Origin: Aliiroseovarius sp. | GTDB taxonomy: Bacteria; Pseudomonadota; Alphaproteobacteria; Rhodobacterales; Rhodobacteraceae | Assembly: GCF_030148435.1 (NCBI RefSeq) | Contig: NZ_JASBTN010000040.1 | Location: 1-64,000, forward strand | DNA: 64,000 bases | Reading direction: 5' to 3' | Shown: piece after piece, positions 37,594-46,716 of the stretch | How the letters are laid out: each line of letters opens with the position of its first letter | Position numbering within the stretch: position 1 is the stretch's first letter | The notes under the pieces: model-generated | What the model was told of the DNA's origin: nothing | What the model saw: the letters and a program-made list of their open reading frames with translations, nothing else | The model's database searches: none | Position numbers and translations under genes: made by a program

Positions 37594-38778
37594 ATGACCT
37601 TTTCCGACGACTTCAATGAACACGTCGACCGTGTCGGCACCAACTGTACCAAATGGGACAAGATGGAGGCCCTGTTCGGTGTCCCGGCCGAGGGCGGCCT
37701 GGCGATGTGGACGGCGGATTCGGATTTTCCCACCGCGCCCTGTGTGCGCGAGGTTCTTCGCAAGGCGGCGGACCATGGCGTGTTCGGCTATTCCTGGGAC
37801 CATCCCGACTATTTGAATGCCGTGGTCTGGTGGATGAAGAACCGGCACGGTTGGCAGATCGAACCAGACTGGGTGCTGACCAGCCAGGGGCTTGGCAATG
37901 CCATCGCGCTGAGCCTTGATGTGTGGAGCAATCCGGGGGATGGCATTGTCATCTTCTCACCGGTCTACCACGAATTCGCGATGAAGATTAACCGGGCCGG
38001 CCGCAAGGTGGTTGAATGCCCGCTGAAGCGCGATGGTGACACCTATGCGCTGGATCTGGAGGACGCACAGGCCCGGCTGACGGGCGCCGAGAAGATCCTC
38101 ATCTGGTGTTCGCCACAGAACCCGTCCGGACGGGTCTGGACGCCCGAGGAATTGCGCCAGGTTGCCGAATTTGCCCGGCGCAACGATCTGTTGCTGATTT
38201 CCGACGAAATCCACCATGACCTTGTTTATCCGGGCAGCACCTTCGTGCCGATGGACGTGGCTGCGCCGGAAGCCCGCCCCTGTCTGGTGACACTGACCGC
38301 GGCCTCGAAGACTTTCAATGTTGCCGGGCAGCGCACAGGCAACATGATCATCGCGGACCCCGACCTGCGCGCGGCCATGCGTCACCGGCTGAAAACCCTC
38401 GACTACGGGCCCGGCATGCTGGGTGTCGAAATGATCACCGCTGCCTACAGTCCGGAAGGCGCCGCGTGGGTCGATGCGCAGATTGCGCATCTTGCCGAGA
38501 ACAGGCGGATCTTTGACACGGGGATCAATGCCATCCCGGGGCTGCATTCGCTGCCCCTTGCCGCCACCTACCTGGCCTGGGTGGATTTCTCGGACACGGG
38601 CATGACACATGACGAGATTGCCGCCCGCATTCGTGACGACGCGAAGATTGCCGCCAGCCCGGGCCCGTCTTTCGGCACCGGAGGGGAAAGCTTCATGCGC
38701 TTCAACCTGGCCACCTCGCGCGATCGGGTGGTCGAGGCGGTGAAACGCATGCAGGCGGCCTTCGGTGATCTGCAATAG
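37594..38778 (+). CDS. PatB/MalY-type C-S lyase (PLP enzyme)
   Basis: A fold-type I PLP enzyme of 394 residues matching the cystathionine beta-lyase group of PatB/MalY. The PLP Lys is Lys239 (TAASKTFNVAG) and the cofactor Asp is Asp204 (ISDEIHHDL); SPQNPSGR (about 173-180) is the substrate carboxylate loop. It likely cleaves L-cystathionine or related S-conjugates to thiol, pyruvate and ammonia. It is divergent from def; the intervening 97 bases should hold both promoters. Confidence 0.9.
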   Translation: MTFSDDFNEHVDRVGTNCTKWDKMEALFGVPAEGGLAMWTADSDFPTAPCVREVLRKAADHGVFGYSWDHPDYLNAVVWWMKNRHGWQIEPDWVLTSQGLGNAIALSLDVWSNPGDGIVIFSPVYHEFAMKINRAGRKVVECPLKRDGDTYALDLEDAQARLTGAEKILIWCSPQNPSGRVWTPEELRQVAEFARRNDLLLISDEIHHDLVYPGSTFVPMDVAAPEARPCLVTLTAASKTFNVAGQRTGNMIIADPDLRAAMRHRLKTLDYGPGMLGVEMITAAYSPEGAAWVDAQIAHLAENRRIFDTGINAIPGLHSLPLAATYLAWVDFSDTGMTHDEIAARIRDDAKIAASPGPSFGTGGESFMRFNLATSRDRVVEAVKRMQAAFGDLQ

Positions 38779-38953
38779 GTGGTGATCTGCGCGAGCGGGA
38801 CGGGCAGTGACATATCCCACTGACCGGACCGCCGGGCGCATCGCCGCTTCGGATGCCGATATACATGAAACCCGGGCCATGGCCGGGGGTGAACCCGAGG
38901 CGAAAATCCGCCCCTGACCAAGTCCGGGCCTTAGCCGTGTCCGGCAGCGGGGC

Positions 38954-39304
38954 TTACGCCCGTCCGGGGATCAGCGCGACGGGCGCGTTTTCATCCCTGG
39001 CGAAATCCAGAGGCGCGCGATCCTCGACCGCGGTGTTGCGTTTGAATTCGTATTTCATCTGACCGTTTTCCTCCTCCGAGGCGATAATCAGGCACTGGTA
39101 GAGGTGACGCGACCCGTCATAGAGATCGACCAGCCCGCGCAGTCGCGGCGCACGCTCGATGTCCAGCGCAAAGCCGGTGTCCCAGAATTTGAGCACCGGG
39201 AACGCCTCTTCGTTTACGCGTACGCGCAGACGGGACTTTTTCTTCAGGTCGCGTTTGCGGGCGGCTTCCAGACCCTCGCGCACCTCTTTGGGCAGAAATT
39301 CCAT
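38954..39304 (-). CDS. conserved hypothetical protein
   Basis: A 116-residue basic-to-neutral soluble protein with no signal peptide. It starts with a charged helix (LPKEVREGLEAARKRDLKKKSR), then looks like a small beta-rich domain (LRVRVNEEAFPVLKFWDTGFAL, and LVDLYDGSRHLYQCLII). The ATG at 39304 has GGAGG 6 bases upstream and is better placed than ATG at 39310. I do not recognise a family with certainty. The gene stands alone between convergent and divergent neighbours. Confidence 0.75.
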   Translation of the reverse strand: MEFLPKEVREGLEAARKRDLKKKSRLRVRVNEEAFPVLKFWDTGFALDIERAPRLRGLVDLYDGSRHLYQCLIIASEEENGQMKYEFKRNTAVEDRAPLDFARDENAPVALIPGRA

Positions 39305-39478
39305 GTCCATCCTCCAAGACGGGCCCCAATCATGGCATTCGCTTGGTTGCGGTCAAGTTAACCTTTGGCGACACAGCGTTTCCCGGGTCTTCTGTGCAGA
39401 TTTGCAACGCCCCTGCGCAGGGGTGCCGCTTTCCCCCCCCGCGCACCTGCGCCTAGGTTGGGAAGGAAAGGAGATTCC

Positions 39479-40453
39479 ATGGGACAGCTCGTCGACGGCA
39501 CCTGGCACGACACCTGGTACGATACCAAATCCACCGGTGGCGCCTTCGTGCGCAAACCGGCAAAGTTTCGCAACTGGGTCACGCCTGAAGGGGCGGCAGG
39601 CCCCTCGGGAGAAGGCGGGTTCGCGGCGGAAAGCGGGCGCTACCACCTCTACGTCTCCTATGCCTGTCCCTGGGCGCATCGTGCTTTAATTTTTCGGGAA
39701 ATCAAGGGATTGGAGGAGCATATTGGTGTCTCGGTCGTGCATCCGGACATGCTGTCGGAGGGCTGGACCTTCGACACGGGCTTCCCCGGTGCGACCGGAG
39801 ACCAGCTGCATGGCCAGCGCTTCATGCGCGACGTCTATACCCGCGCGGAGCCCGATGTCTCGGGCCGCGTCACGGTGCCGGTCCTTTGGGATCGGGACCG
39901 TGAAACCATCGTATCGAATGAAAGCTCCGAGATCATCCGCATGTTCAACTCCGCCTTCAACGGGCTGACCGGGAACAGCGATGATTACTGGCCCGAGGCC
40001 CTACGCCCCCGTATCGAAGAGGTGAATGCGCGCGTCTACAGTTCAGTCAACAACGGCGTCTACAAGGCGGGATTCGCAACCAGCCAGGAGGCTTATGACG
40101 CGGCGGTGAGGGAGCTGTTTGACAGTCTCGGCTGGTTGGAGGAGCGTCTTGGCGAAAACCGCTACCTGCTGGGCGATCGTGTCACCGAAGCGGATTGGAG
40201 GCTGTTCACCACGCTGGTACGTTTCGATCCGGTCTATCACCTGCATTTCAAATGCAATCGGAAGCGACTGATCGACTACCCCAACCTCTGGGCCTATACG
40301 CGGGAGCTATTCCAGTGGCCGGGAGTGGCGGGCACGGTGCATTTCGACCATATCGTGCGGCACTATCACTACAGCCATGAAACCATCAATCCGCACAGGA
40401 TCATTCCGATCAACCCGGTGTTGGACTGGATGGAACCGCACGGACGGGGCTAG
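39479..40453 (+). CDS. glutathionyl-hydroquinone reductase (YqjG/ECM4-type GST)
   Basis: This Xi-class glutathione transferase reduces glutathionyl-hydroquinones back to hydroquinones. The 324-residue protein has the nucleophile Cys63 in YACPWAHR and the conserved SNESSEIIRMFN segment, followed by a helical C-terminal domain. GGAAAGGAG precedes the ATG at 39479. The stop codon lies exactly at the edge of an insertion-sequence scar, but the end (DWMEPHGRG) looks native for the family. Confidence 0.93.
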   Translation: MGQLVDGTWHDTWYDTKSTGGAFVRKPAKFRNWVTPEGAAGPSGEGGFAAESGRYHLYVSYACPWAHRALIFREIKGLEEHIGVSVVHPDMLSEGWTFDTGFPGATGDQLHGQRFMRDVYTRAEPDVSGRVTVPVLWDRDRETIVSNESSEIIRMFNSAFNGLTGNSDDYWPEALRPRIEEVNARVYSSVNNGVYKAGFATSQEAYDAAVRELFDSLGWLEERLGENRYLLGDRVTEADWRLFTTLVRFDPVYHLHFKCNRKRLIDYPNLWAYTRELFQWPGVAGTVHFDHIVRHYHYSHETINPHRIIPINPVLDWMEPHGRG

Positions 40454-40660
40454 GTAGTGGACTCATAAGCTCTGGTCCACAGTCTTGCTGAAGCGAGGGC
40501 GATTGCGGAAAGGAAGGTGACGGCGAGCTTTTCGAACCTGGTGGCGATGCGGCGGAAGTGTTTGATCTTGTTGAAGTATCTCTCGAAGAGGTTCCTCTGG
40601 CGGTAGATCGCGTGATCCACGGATCGCTGCACCTTCCGGTCGCGCTGGGTGGAACTTTCG
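40450..40660 (-). pseudogene. IS5-family transposase C-terminal fragment
   Basis: The reverse strand encodes about 70 residues with the IS5-type DDE C-terminus: YRQRNLFERYFNKIKHFRRIATR, then a Leu/Ala helix ending ARLWTRAYESTT. The N-terminal two thirds are missing. The frame is lost near 40655, where the forward IS1595-type fragment begins. The stop overlaps the glutathionyl-hydroquinone reductase stop. Confidence 0.85.
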
Positions 40661-40978
40661 GCCGAGATCACCACGGACGGCTTCCGGTCCTATGACGGCC
40701 TGGTCGAGGCCGGCTTCAGGCGCCTTCACCGGATTACGAAATACTATGGCAAGGCAGCCCCGGTGTTCGTTCAAGACGGGCGTCACATCAACGGGATCGA
40801 GAGCTTCTGGAGCTACGCAAAGCGGCGTCACCAGAAGTTTAATGGATTGCGCAGAACCGCTTTCCCGGTGTTCCTGAAGGAGACCGGATTCCGCTTCAAC
40901 ACGCGCAACGAAGACCTCTACAAAGGGCTGCTTAAATCGTGCAGACTGAAACCGCTCAGGCGCTGAGCTGGAATAGAC
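40454..40978. mobile_element. composite insertion-sequence scar
   Basis: Remnants of two unrelated elements are joined back to back: an IS5-like end on the left (starting GGTAGTGGACTC just after CTAG) and an IS1595-like end on the right (ending near GACCC at 40978). The junction is near 40655. Neither element retains both ends, so this records at least one insertion followed by a deletion. Confidence 0.75.
40655..40966 (+). pseudogene. IS1595-family (ISXO2-like) transposase C-terminal fragment
   Basis: The forward strand encodes about 100 residues matching the C-terminus of IS1595-type transposases: ITTDGFRSYDGLVEAG, then GRHINGIESFWSYAKRR with the catalytic Glu region and the FRFNTRNEDLY end. 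The N-terminus and the zinc-ribbon domain are absent, and no valid start codon with a ribosome-binding site is present, so it cannot make a working transposase. Confidence 0.85.
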
Positions 40979-41005
40979 CCTTTTGGAAAGATGAAAGGGA
41001 AGGCC
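40979..41005 (+). repeat. truncated tail of the CCCCGGGAT hairpin element
   Basis: The sequence TTTTGGAAAGATGAAAGGG resembles the purine-rich tail that follows the hairpin element at 47811 (GAAGAAAGATGAAAG). The GC-rich hairpin itself is missing, and the preceding bases belong to the transposase scar, so the insertion or deletion may have removed it. Confidence 0.4.
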
Positions 41006-41012
41006 GAGGTGG

Positions 41013-41492
41013 TCAGCCCTTGTCGCGCAGCAGGCGGGCCTTCTGGCGGTTCCAGTCCTGTTTCGCGGCATCGGCGCGCTTGTCGTGGTGCTTCTTACCC
41101 TTGGCGATGCCGATTTTCATCTTCGCCAGGCCCTTGTGGTTGAAGTAGAGCACCAGCGGCACCAGGGTCATGCCCTTGCGCTGGGTGGCGTTCCACAGCC
41201 GCGCGAGTTCGCGTTTCGACACCAGCAGCTTGCGCTTGCGTCGTTCCTCGTGCCCCCAGGTCTTGGCCTGGGCGTAGGGGGCGATGCGGCCATTGACCAG
41301 CCAGAGCTCTCCGTCCTCGACCGCGGCGTAGCTTTCAGCGATATTGGCGCCGCCCGCGCGCAGGCTCTTTACCTCGGACCCCAACAGCACGATGCCGCAT
41401 TCGAGGTCTTCCTCGATCGCATAGTCATGCCGCGCGCGCCGGTTTTCGGCGATCACCTTGTAGTTGGGGTCGGATTTGGGTTTCTTGGCCAT
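41013..41492 (-). CDS. smpB: SsrA-binding protein SmpB
   Basis: SmpB binds tmRNA and delivers it to stalled ribosomes. Start 41492 ([23 protein letters not shown] is cut here for length) gives 159 residues, the family size. The OB-fold core has [19 protein letters not shown] and the [15 protein letters not shown] segment, and the C-terminal tail is strongly basic ([17 protein letters not shown]). The tmRNA gene was not found in the window. Confidence 0.95.
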   Translation of the reverse strand: MAKKPKSDPNYKVIAENRRARHDYAIEEDLECGIVLLGSEVKSLRAGGANIAESYAAVEDGELWLVNGRIAPYAQAKTWGHEERRKRKLLVSKRELARLWNATQRKGMTLVPLVLYFNHKGLAKMKIGIAKGKKHHDKRADAAKQDWNRQKARLLRDKG

Positions 41493-41612
41493 GGCCGGGA
41501 TGTAGGCTCCTGAGCGGGCACTGTCCAGACCCGGCGCGCAACGGGTGCGCCGTTGTCGTTCGCGCGCCATGGTCCGCACATGCCCCCGGTTTCCGGGAGG
41601 CGGGGTGTGCGC

Positions 41613-42089
41613 TTACCCCTGCGGCATGTCGATCGTTTCGATCCAGGGTTTGATGTCCACCACCGGCGTGCCGTCGAAACAGTCGATGGCGTCAATGCCG
41701 ATCACGCCCGCCTCGATGTCCAGCGAAGTGATCCTGACCGTCGACATGGCAATCGGGTTCGGCCGCACCGGGCTGCGCAGGGAGAACACGCCGCGTCCCG
41801 CCGCCGTGTGGCGGGGGCTTTGCACGATCAGGTCGCGCCGTCCGCGATCCATCCAATACATCAGGATGATATGTCGTCCGACGTCGAGCCCTTGCAGACC
41901 CTGGGCATAGCCGGGCTCCAGCTCGACGGTCGCCGCCGCCCCAGCTTCGCGGGCCGAGCCGATATTGCGCGGCGCATCGCCCGGCTGCCAGCGTGAACGC
42001 ACGCGACCGATGAAGGCCACGCGCGGTCCGTCGCTGTCGGCGGGATCGAAGGGGAGGGCGACCTCCCCCTCGCGTTTCTCGAACCCCAT
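41613..42089 (-). CDS. TrmO/TsaA-like tRNA methyltransferase family protein
   Basis: A 158-residue protein of the UPF0066 family, whose E. coli member TrmO methylates N6-threonylcarbamoyladenosine in tRNA. The hallmark SPVRPNPIAMSTVRI and the C-terminal DCFDGTPVVDIKPWI are present. It is shorter than TrmO of E. coli (about 235 residues) and consists of the core beta-barrel only. The start shares a base with the dapA stop, so translation is coupled. Confidence 0.85.
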   Translation of the reverse strand: MGFEKREGEVALPFDPADSDGPRVAFIGRVRSRWQPGDAPRNIGSAREAGAAATVELEPGYAQGLQGLDVGRHIILMYWMDRGRRDLIVQSPRHTAAGRGVFSLRSPVRPNPIAMSTVRITSLDIEAGVIGIDAIDCFDGTPVVDIKPWIETIDMPQG

Positions 42090-42961
42090 CAGACGAGGTC
42101 GGCGTGACGCATGGCCGCGTCGATCAGCGCCTTGGTGCTGTCCTCCAGCTCGGTCAGCGGCGAGCGCACCTCGGTCGAGCAGCGGCCCAGTTTCGACAGG
42201 CCGTATTTGGCTCCGACCAGGCCTGGTTCGGTAAAGATCGCCTGGTGCAGGGGCATCAGCTTGTCGGCGATCTCCAGCGCGCGGGCATAATCGCCGTCCA
42301 GCGTCGCCGCCTGCATGTCGGCGCAAAGACGCGGTGCCACGTTGGCAGTAACCGAGATACAGCCCACCCCGCCCTGAGCATTGAAGCCGTGGGCGGTGGC
42401 ATCTTCACCGGACAGCTGGCAGAACTCCGCGCCGCAGGTCATGCGCTGAAAGCTCACGCGGGCCAGGTCGCCGGTCGCGTCCTTCACGCCGACGATGTTC
42501 TTATGCTTTGCCAGCTCGCCCATGGTCTCGGGCGACATGTCCACCACGGAACGGCCGGGGATGTTGTAGATCACGATCGGCAGGTCCACGGCATCGGCCA
42601 CGGCGGTATAATGCGCGATCAGCCCGCGCTGGGTCGGCTTATTGTAATAGGGCGTGACCACCAGCCCGGCGGTGGCGCCGACGCGCTTGGCGTGTTCCAT
42701 GAACCGCAGGGTCTCGGCGGTGTTGTTCGACCCGGCTCCGGCGATCACCGGCACGCGGCCCGCGGCGGCTTCGACCGTGGCCTCGATGACCGCCTCGTGT
42801 TCCTCATGGGTCAGGGTCGGGCTTTCCCCCGTCGTGCCCACCGGCACGAGGCCCGAGGAGCCTTGCTCGATCTGCCAGTTGACCAGGTGTTTGAGCGCGT
42901 CGAAATCCACTGCGCCGTCCTTGAACGGCGTGACCAGGGCAGGAAGAGATCCTTTGAACAT
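42089..42961 (-). CDS. dapA: 4-hydroxy-tetrahydrodipicolinate synthase
   Basis: DapA condenses aspartate semialdehyde with pyruvate at the first committed step of lysine and diaminopimelate synthesis. Start 42961 gives 290 residues. The motif GTTGES (residues 42-47) and the catalytic Lys160 (GVKDATGD) are present, as is the Tyr of IYNIPGRS. It is divergent from the lytic transglycosylase gene, both acting in cell-wall metabolism. Confidence 0.96.
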   Translation of the reverse strand: MFKGSLPALVTPFKDGAVDFDALKHLVNWQIEQGSSGLVPVGTTGESPTLTHEEHEAVIEATVEAAAGRVPVIAGAGSNNTAETLRFMEHAKRVGATAGLVVTPYYNKPTQRGLIAHYTAVADAVDLPIVIYNIPGRSVVDMSPETMGELAKHKNIVGVKDATGDLARVSFQRMTCGAEFCQLSGEDATAHGFNAQGGVGCISVTANVAPRLCADMQAATLDGDYARALEIADKLMPLHQAIFTEPGLVGAKYGLSKLGRCSTEVRSPLTELEDSTKALIDAAMRHADLV

Positions 42962-43093
42962 GACACGTTCCTTTGTTGTCCAGTTGGCGGGGCGCGAGTC
43001 GCCCCTTTGCAAACGCGGCGGAAATTAGCCGTGTTCGGGGCAAATGCCAAGTTTGTGTGTTGCCCAGTGACATCGTGACGTTACCTTTTTCCC

Positions 43094-45022
43094 ATGAAAC
43101 GGATTCTTTGCCTGCTGGCCGCCATTTGGCTGGCCCTGCCCGCCCTTTCCCAAAATGCCGCCCAGGTCGCCGCGCTGAGCCGCGCAATGGACGCGGTCGA
43201 GAACGAGGACTGGCCTGCCGCCACCGAGGCGGCCGGGGCCGGGTTGCCCGGTGAACTGATCGCCTGGCACCGTCTGCGCGCGGGTGAGGGGACGCTCGGC
43301 GAAGCGCGGGCTTTCCTTGCTGACAATGGGGACTGGCCCGGTCTGAAGCTGCTGCGCAAACGCATGGAGGGGACGATAGCGCCCGACACGCCCGCCGCCG
43401 AGGTGCTCGCCTATTTCGCCGACCAGCCGCCGCAGACCGGCCACGGGGCGTTGCAATATGCGCGTGCCTTGACGGAAACCGGGGCAGGCGAGGAAGCTGA
43501 AGGGCAGGTGGTTCTTGCCTGGATTTCCATGTCCCTGTCCGAGGAGGAAGAAGAGGCGTTCAAATCAGGCTGGCGCGCGGTGCTCCGGGCACATCACTGG
43601 AACCGCCTCGACATGCTGCTCTGGCGCGGCCTGACCGAACAGGCCCGGCGCATGCTGCCGCTTGTGGATGCGGACCGGCAAAAGCTGGCAGAGGCGCGGA
43701 TTGGCCTGCGGCGCAAGGTCAACGGCGTGGATGCGCTGATTGCCGGGGTGCCTGCCGCGCTGAAGGATGATCCCGGCCTGGCCTATGAACGGTTCCTCTG
43801 GCGGGCGTCGAAGGGGCGCAACGACGATGCGGTGGCTTTGCTCTTGGAACGCTCCGTCTCGGCGATCTCATTGGGGAATCCCGGTCGCTGGGCCAGCTGG
43901 CGCCGCGTGCTGGCGCGTTGGTTGATGCGGGAGGGCCGGGCGGAAGAGGCCTATCGTCTGGCAACGGCCCATTACCTTTCGGGCGGCGCGAACCAGAACG
44001 ATCTGGAATGGCTCGCGGGCTACCTCGCCTTGCGCAAGCTGGACAAGCCCGAGCTTGCGCTTGAGCATTTCCGCAGCTTCCGCCTGGGGGTGCAGACGCC
44101 GATCTCGTTGGGTCGGGCAGGGTATTGGGAAGGCCGGGCACAGGCCGCGGTGGGCAATGAAATCGCGGCCCAGGCCGCTTACGAGTTTGGCGCGGAGTAT
44201 CAGACCTCGTTCTATGGCCAGCTGGCTGGCGAAGCGGCCGGGTTGCCGATGGATCCCGACCTGGCGGGTACGGAAACTTTCCCACCTTTTACCGAGGCCG
44301 AATTCTGGAACAGCGAGCTGATGGAGGCCGTGCGGCTCTGGCAGGCGGCGGGAGAACGTTACTGGGCGAGGCGTTTCGTCGTGCACCTGGCGGACGCCCA
44401 GACCCGTGAAGGGATCGGGCAACTGGCCGATTGGGCGGGGTCGGTGAACGAGCCGCATTTGCAGGTCATGCTGGCAAAAAATGCCGCGCGGAAGGGCTGG
44501 GTCATACCGGGGCCCTATTTCCCGACACCGGACATCGGACGCGGCAACCGGTCGGTGCCGCGCGCCCTTGAGCTGTCGATTGCCCGGCGCGAGAGCGAGT
44601 TCGATCCCTCCGTCGTGTCAGGCGCAGGTGCGATGGGTTTGATGCAACTGATGCCGGGAACGGCCCGGGACATGGCCGCCGAAGTGGGCCTGTCCTACGA
44701 CAAGGCCCGGCTGACAACGGATATGGAATACAACACGCGGCTGGGGTCCGAGTATCTGGCCGCGCTGATCGAACGATTCGACGGCAACCCGGTGCTGATC
44801 GCGGCGGGCTACAATGCGGGGCCGACCCGGTCGGTGCGCTGGTCCGAGCTTTTCGGGGACGTGCGCGTCGCCGAGGTCGATATCGTCGACTGGATCGAAC
44901 ACATTCCGTTTCGCGAGACACGCAATTACGTGATGCGGGTGACGGAAAGCCTTGCCGTCTATCGCGCGCGTCTGACGGGAAAGGTCGCGCCGCTCTCGTT
45001 GTCTCGGGAACTGAAGCAGTAG
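43094..45022 (+). CDS. slt: soluble lytic murein transglycosylase
   Basis: This periplasmic enzyme cleaves peptidoglycan glycan chains to 1,6-anhydro products. The 642-residue precursor has a signal peptide (about 1-19, cut near ALS), a long alpha-superhelical region, and a C-terminal SLT domain (about 490-620) with the catalytic Glu in ARRESEFDPSVVSGAGAMG, then LMQLMPGTA and GYNAGP. The layout is that of Slt70-type enzymes. It converges on the DMT transporter gene across a hairpin element. Confidence 0.93.
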   Translation: MKRILCLLAAIWLALPALSQNAAQVAALSRAMDAVENEDWPAATEAAGAGLPGELIAWHRLRAGEGTLGEARAFLADNGDWPGLKLLRKRMEGTIAPDTPAAEVLAYFADQPPQTGHGALQYARALTETGAGEEAEGQVVLAWISMSLSEEEEEAFKSGWRAVLRAHHWNRLDMLLWRGLTEQARRMLPLVDADRQKLAEARIGLRRKVNGVDALIAGVPAALKDDPGLAYERFLWRASKGRNDDAVALLLERSVSAISLGNPGRWASWRRVLARWLMREGRAEEAYRLATAHYLSGGANQNDLEWLAGYLALRKLDKPELALEHFRSFRLGVQTPISLGRAGYWEGRAQAAVGNEIAAQAAYEFGAEYQTSFYGQLAGEAAGLPMDPDLAGTETFPPFTEAEFWNSELMEAVRLWQAAGERYWARRFVVHLADAQTREGIGQLADWAGSVNEPHLQVMLAKNAARKGWVIPGPYFPTPDIGRGNRSVPRALELSIARRESEFDPSVVSGAGAMGLMQLMPGTARDMAAEVGLSYDKARLTTDMEYNTRLGSEYLAALIERFDGNPVLIAAGYNAGPTRSVRWSELFGDVRVAEVDIVDWIEHIPFRETRNYVMRVTESLAVYRARLTGKVAPLSLSRELKQ

Positions 45023-45040
45023 GGATTGCGCCGTCTCCTC

Positions 45041-45117
45041 ACGCGCCTCAGGCGCGCTCCTCGACGTCGCGGTGTCGAGGGGCCCTGCCCCTCGAGCTCC
45101 CCGGGATTTTTTTGGCA
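45041..45117 (+). repeat. GC-rich hairpin element (copy A)
   Basis: Three hairpins in a row: CGCGCC/GGCGCG (45042-45056), CCTCGAC/GTCGAGG (45059-45080) and a 9-pair stem TCGAGGGGC/GCCCCTCGA (45075-45095, loop CCT). They are followed by CCCCGGGA and a T7 run. It lies between convergent slt and the DMT transporter gene and may act as a bidirectional terminator. Confidence 0.7.
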
Positions 45118-45140
45118 ATATAAAGTTGTAGCTGTCCGGT

Positions 45141-46007
45141 TCAGGCCACCCTGCGGGCGCGGATCTGGTTAATGGTCCCCGCGCCCACGACGATGGCTGC
45201 GCCGAGGATCACGTTGGTCTCGATCGTTTCGTTGAAGACGGTCACGCCCAGCACCGAGACGAAGACCAGTTGCAGATAGGCAAAGGGCTGCACGGCGCTG
45301 GCCTCGGCGACCTCGTAGCATTTGATCAGCAGCCAGTGGCCGAAGGCGCCCGAGAGGCACAGCACGCCCATCCAGATCCAATCCCGGCCGCTCATCGGTT
45401 CCCAGAACCAGAGGCCGACCGCCGTCATCACGACCGCGCCGGTCACGCCGGTCCAGAAAAAGCTGGTCGCAGTGGTGTCCTTTCGTGCGGCATAGCGGGT
45501 CAGAAGCCCGTAGAGCGCGAACATGGCCGCCCCGATCAGCGGGATGATCGCGGCCGGGGAAAACACACCGAAGCCCGGCTTCAGGATGACAAGAACGCCG
45601 ATCAGCCCCACTCCGATTGCCGCCCAGCGTCGCCAGCCGACCTGTTCACCCAGCACCGGGCCGGACAGCGCGGCGACGATCAGCGGGTAGGAGGCAAACA
45701 CCGCATGGCTTTCCACGAGGCCCAGAATGGTGAAGGCCAGCACCGTGACGCAGATCTCGGCGGCCAGGAGCGTGCCGCGAAAGGCCTGCAGGACCGGCTG
45801 TTCGGTCGCCGCCGCCTTCCACAGGCTGCCCGCCCGGCGCGCGGACAGGGCCATGACGAAGGCGGCAAAGAACCAGTAGCGCACCATGACGACCATGTAG
45901 ACATTGGTCGCTTCGGCCAGGTGGCGCGAGATGCCGTCCTGCATCGCAAAGACGAAGGTGGTGGCGACCATGAGCCAGATGCCCAGCCGATTGTCCGTGC
46001 CGCTCAT
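45141..46007 (-). CDS. EamA/DMT-family transporter
   Basis: A 288-residue inner-membrane protein with about ten hydrophobic spans in two repeated EamA halves, the layout of drug/metabolite exporters. The halves begin near LGIWLMVATTFVFAMQDG and AAIIPLIGAAMFALYGLLT. The substrate is unknown. Its start shares one base with the mnmD stop (TGATG), so the two genes are translationally coupled although no functional link is obvious. Confidence 0.87.
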   Translation of the reverse strand: MSGTDNRLGIWLMVATTFVFAMQDGISRHLAEATNVYMVVMVRYWFFAAFVMALSARRAGSLWKAAATEQPVLQAFRGTLLAAEICVTVLAFTILGLVESHAVFASYPLIVAALSGPVLGEQVGWRRWAAIGVGLIGVLVILKPGFGVFSPAAIIPLIGAAMFALYGLLTRYAARKDTTATSFFWTGVTGAVVMTAVGLWFWEPMSGRDWIWMGVLCLSGAFGHWLLIKCYEVAEASAVQPFAYLQLVFVSVLGVTVFNETIETNVILGAAIVVGAGTINQIRARRVA

Positions 46008-46663
46008 CAGCGGTTCCCCACGGTCATGTGGCGTTTGCGGCCATAGCCGGGGATACGGGCGATCCGGAAACCGGCGGCCTCCAGCGCGCGGCGCACGAAG
46101 CCGGCGGCGGTATAGGTCGCACAGGTTCCATTCGGCGCAGTATGGGTGCCGACGGCCAACATCAACTCGTCGCCCCAAAGCTCGGGATTCTTGGCCGGCG
46201 AGAACCCGTCGAGGAACCAGGCGTCGGCCTGCCCTTCCCATTTTGCCAGGGTCTTGCGGGCGTCGCCTTCCACCACCTCGACCTCGATCTGGCCGACCCG
46301 AAAACTTCGTGCGCCCCTGGCCCAGGCGTCCAGAAAGGGGTCGGCTATTGCCCGCGCCTCGGGGAAGGCGTTCAGCGCGCGGGCGATGTCATCAGTAGCC
46401 ATCGGGTAGGCCTCGAAACTGGTGAAACGCGTGGGGGATTCAGCCACCAGTGCCAGCGCCAGCATGTTCAGCCCGGTGCCGAAGCCCAGCTCGGCCACGT
46501 GAAACCCGGGGCGGAGCCGCGCGGGCAGGTCATTGCCCGCCAGGAAGACATGGCGCGTTTCTTCCAGCCCGTTTTGCAGGCTGAAATAGGGGTCGTCGAA
46601 CCGTACGGCCACCGGCGTGGCACCGTCCTTCCATTCAAGCTCTGCCGTCTGGTCCTGTCCCAT
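46007..46663 (-). CDS. mnmD: tRNA mnm5(s2)U34 methyltransferase (MnmC N-terminal domain type)
   Basis: Stand-alone methyltransferase that converts nm5U to mnm5U at the tRNA wobble position. The 218-residue protein has hallmarks of the MnmC methyltransferase half: RFDDPYFSLQNGLEETRHVF, ELGFGTGLN as the SAM site, and DAWFLDGFSPAKNPELW. Start 46663 is chosen at the family N-terminus. In enterics this domain is fused to an FAD oxidoreductase; here such a gene is divergent, 53 bases away. Confidence 0.9.
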   Translation of the reverse strand: MGQDQTAELEWKDGATPVAVRFDDPYFSLQNGLEETRHVFLAGNDLPARLRPGFHVAELGFGTGLNMLALALVAESPTRFTSFEAYPMATDDIARALNAFPEARAIADPFLDAWARGARSFRVGQIEVEVVEGDARKTLAKWEGQADAWFLDGFSPAKNPELWGDELMLAVGTHTAPNGTCATYTAAGFVRRALEAAGFRIARIPGYGRKRHMTVGNR

Positions 46664-46716
46664 GTGATCGCCTATGAGTGGGGGCAACTGGGCGACAATG
46701 GGGAAGGATTTGCGCT

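Noticed and set aside
38868..38892. GC palindrome around GGCCATGGCC between the C-S lyase and hypothetical genes
   Set aside because: It has no loop and no T tract, so it is neither a good terminator nor a distinctive operator.
39347..39362. CtrA box before the hydroquinone reductase gene
   Set aside because: It reads TTGC-N7-TTAAC with two mismatches in the first half, too weak to report.
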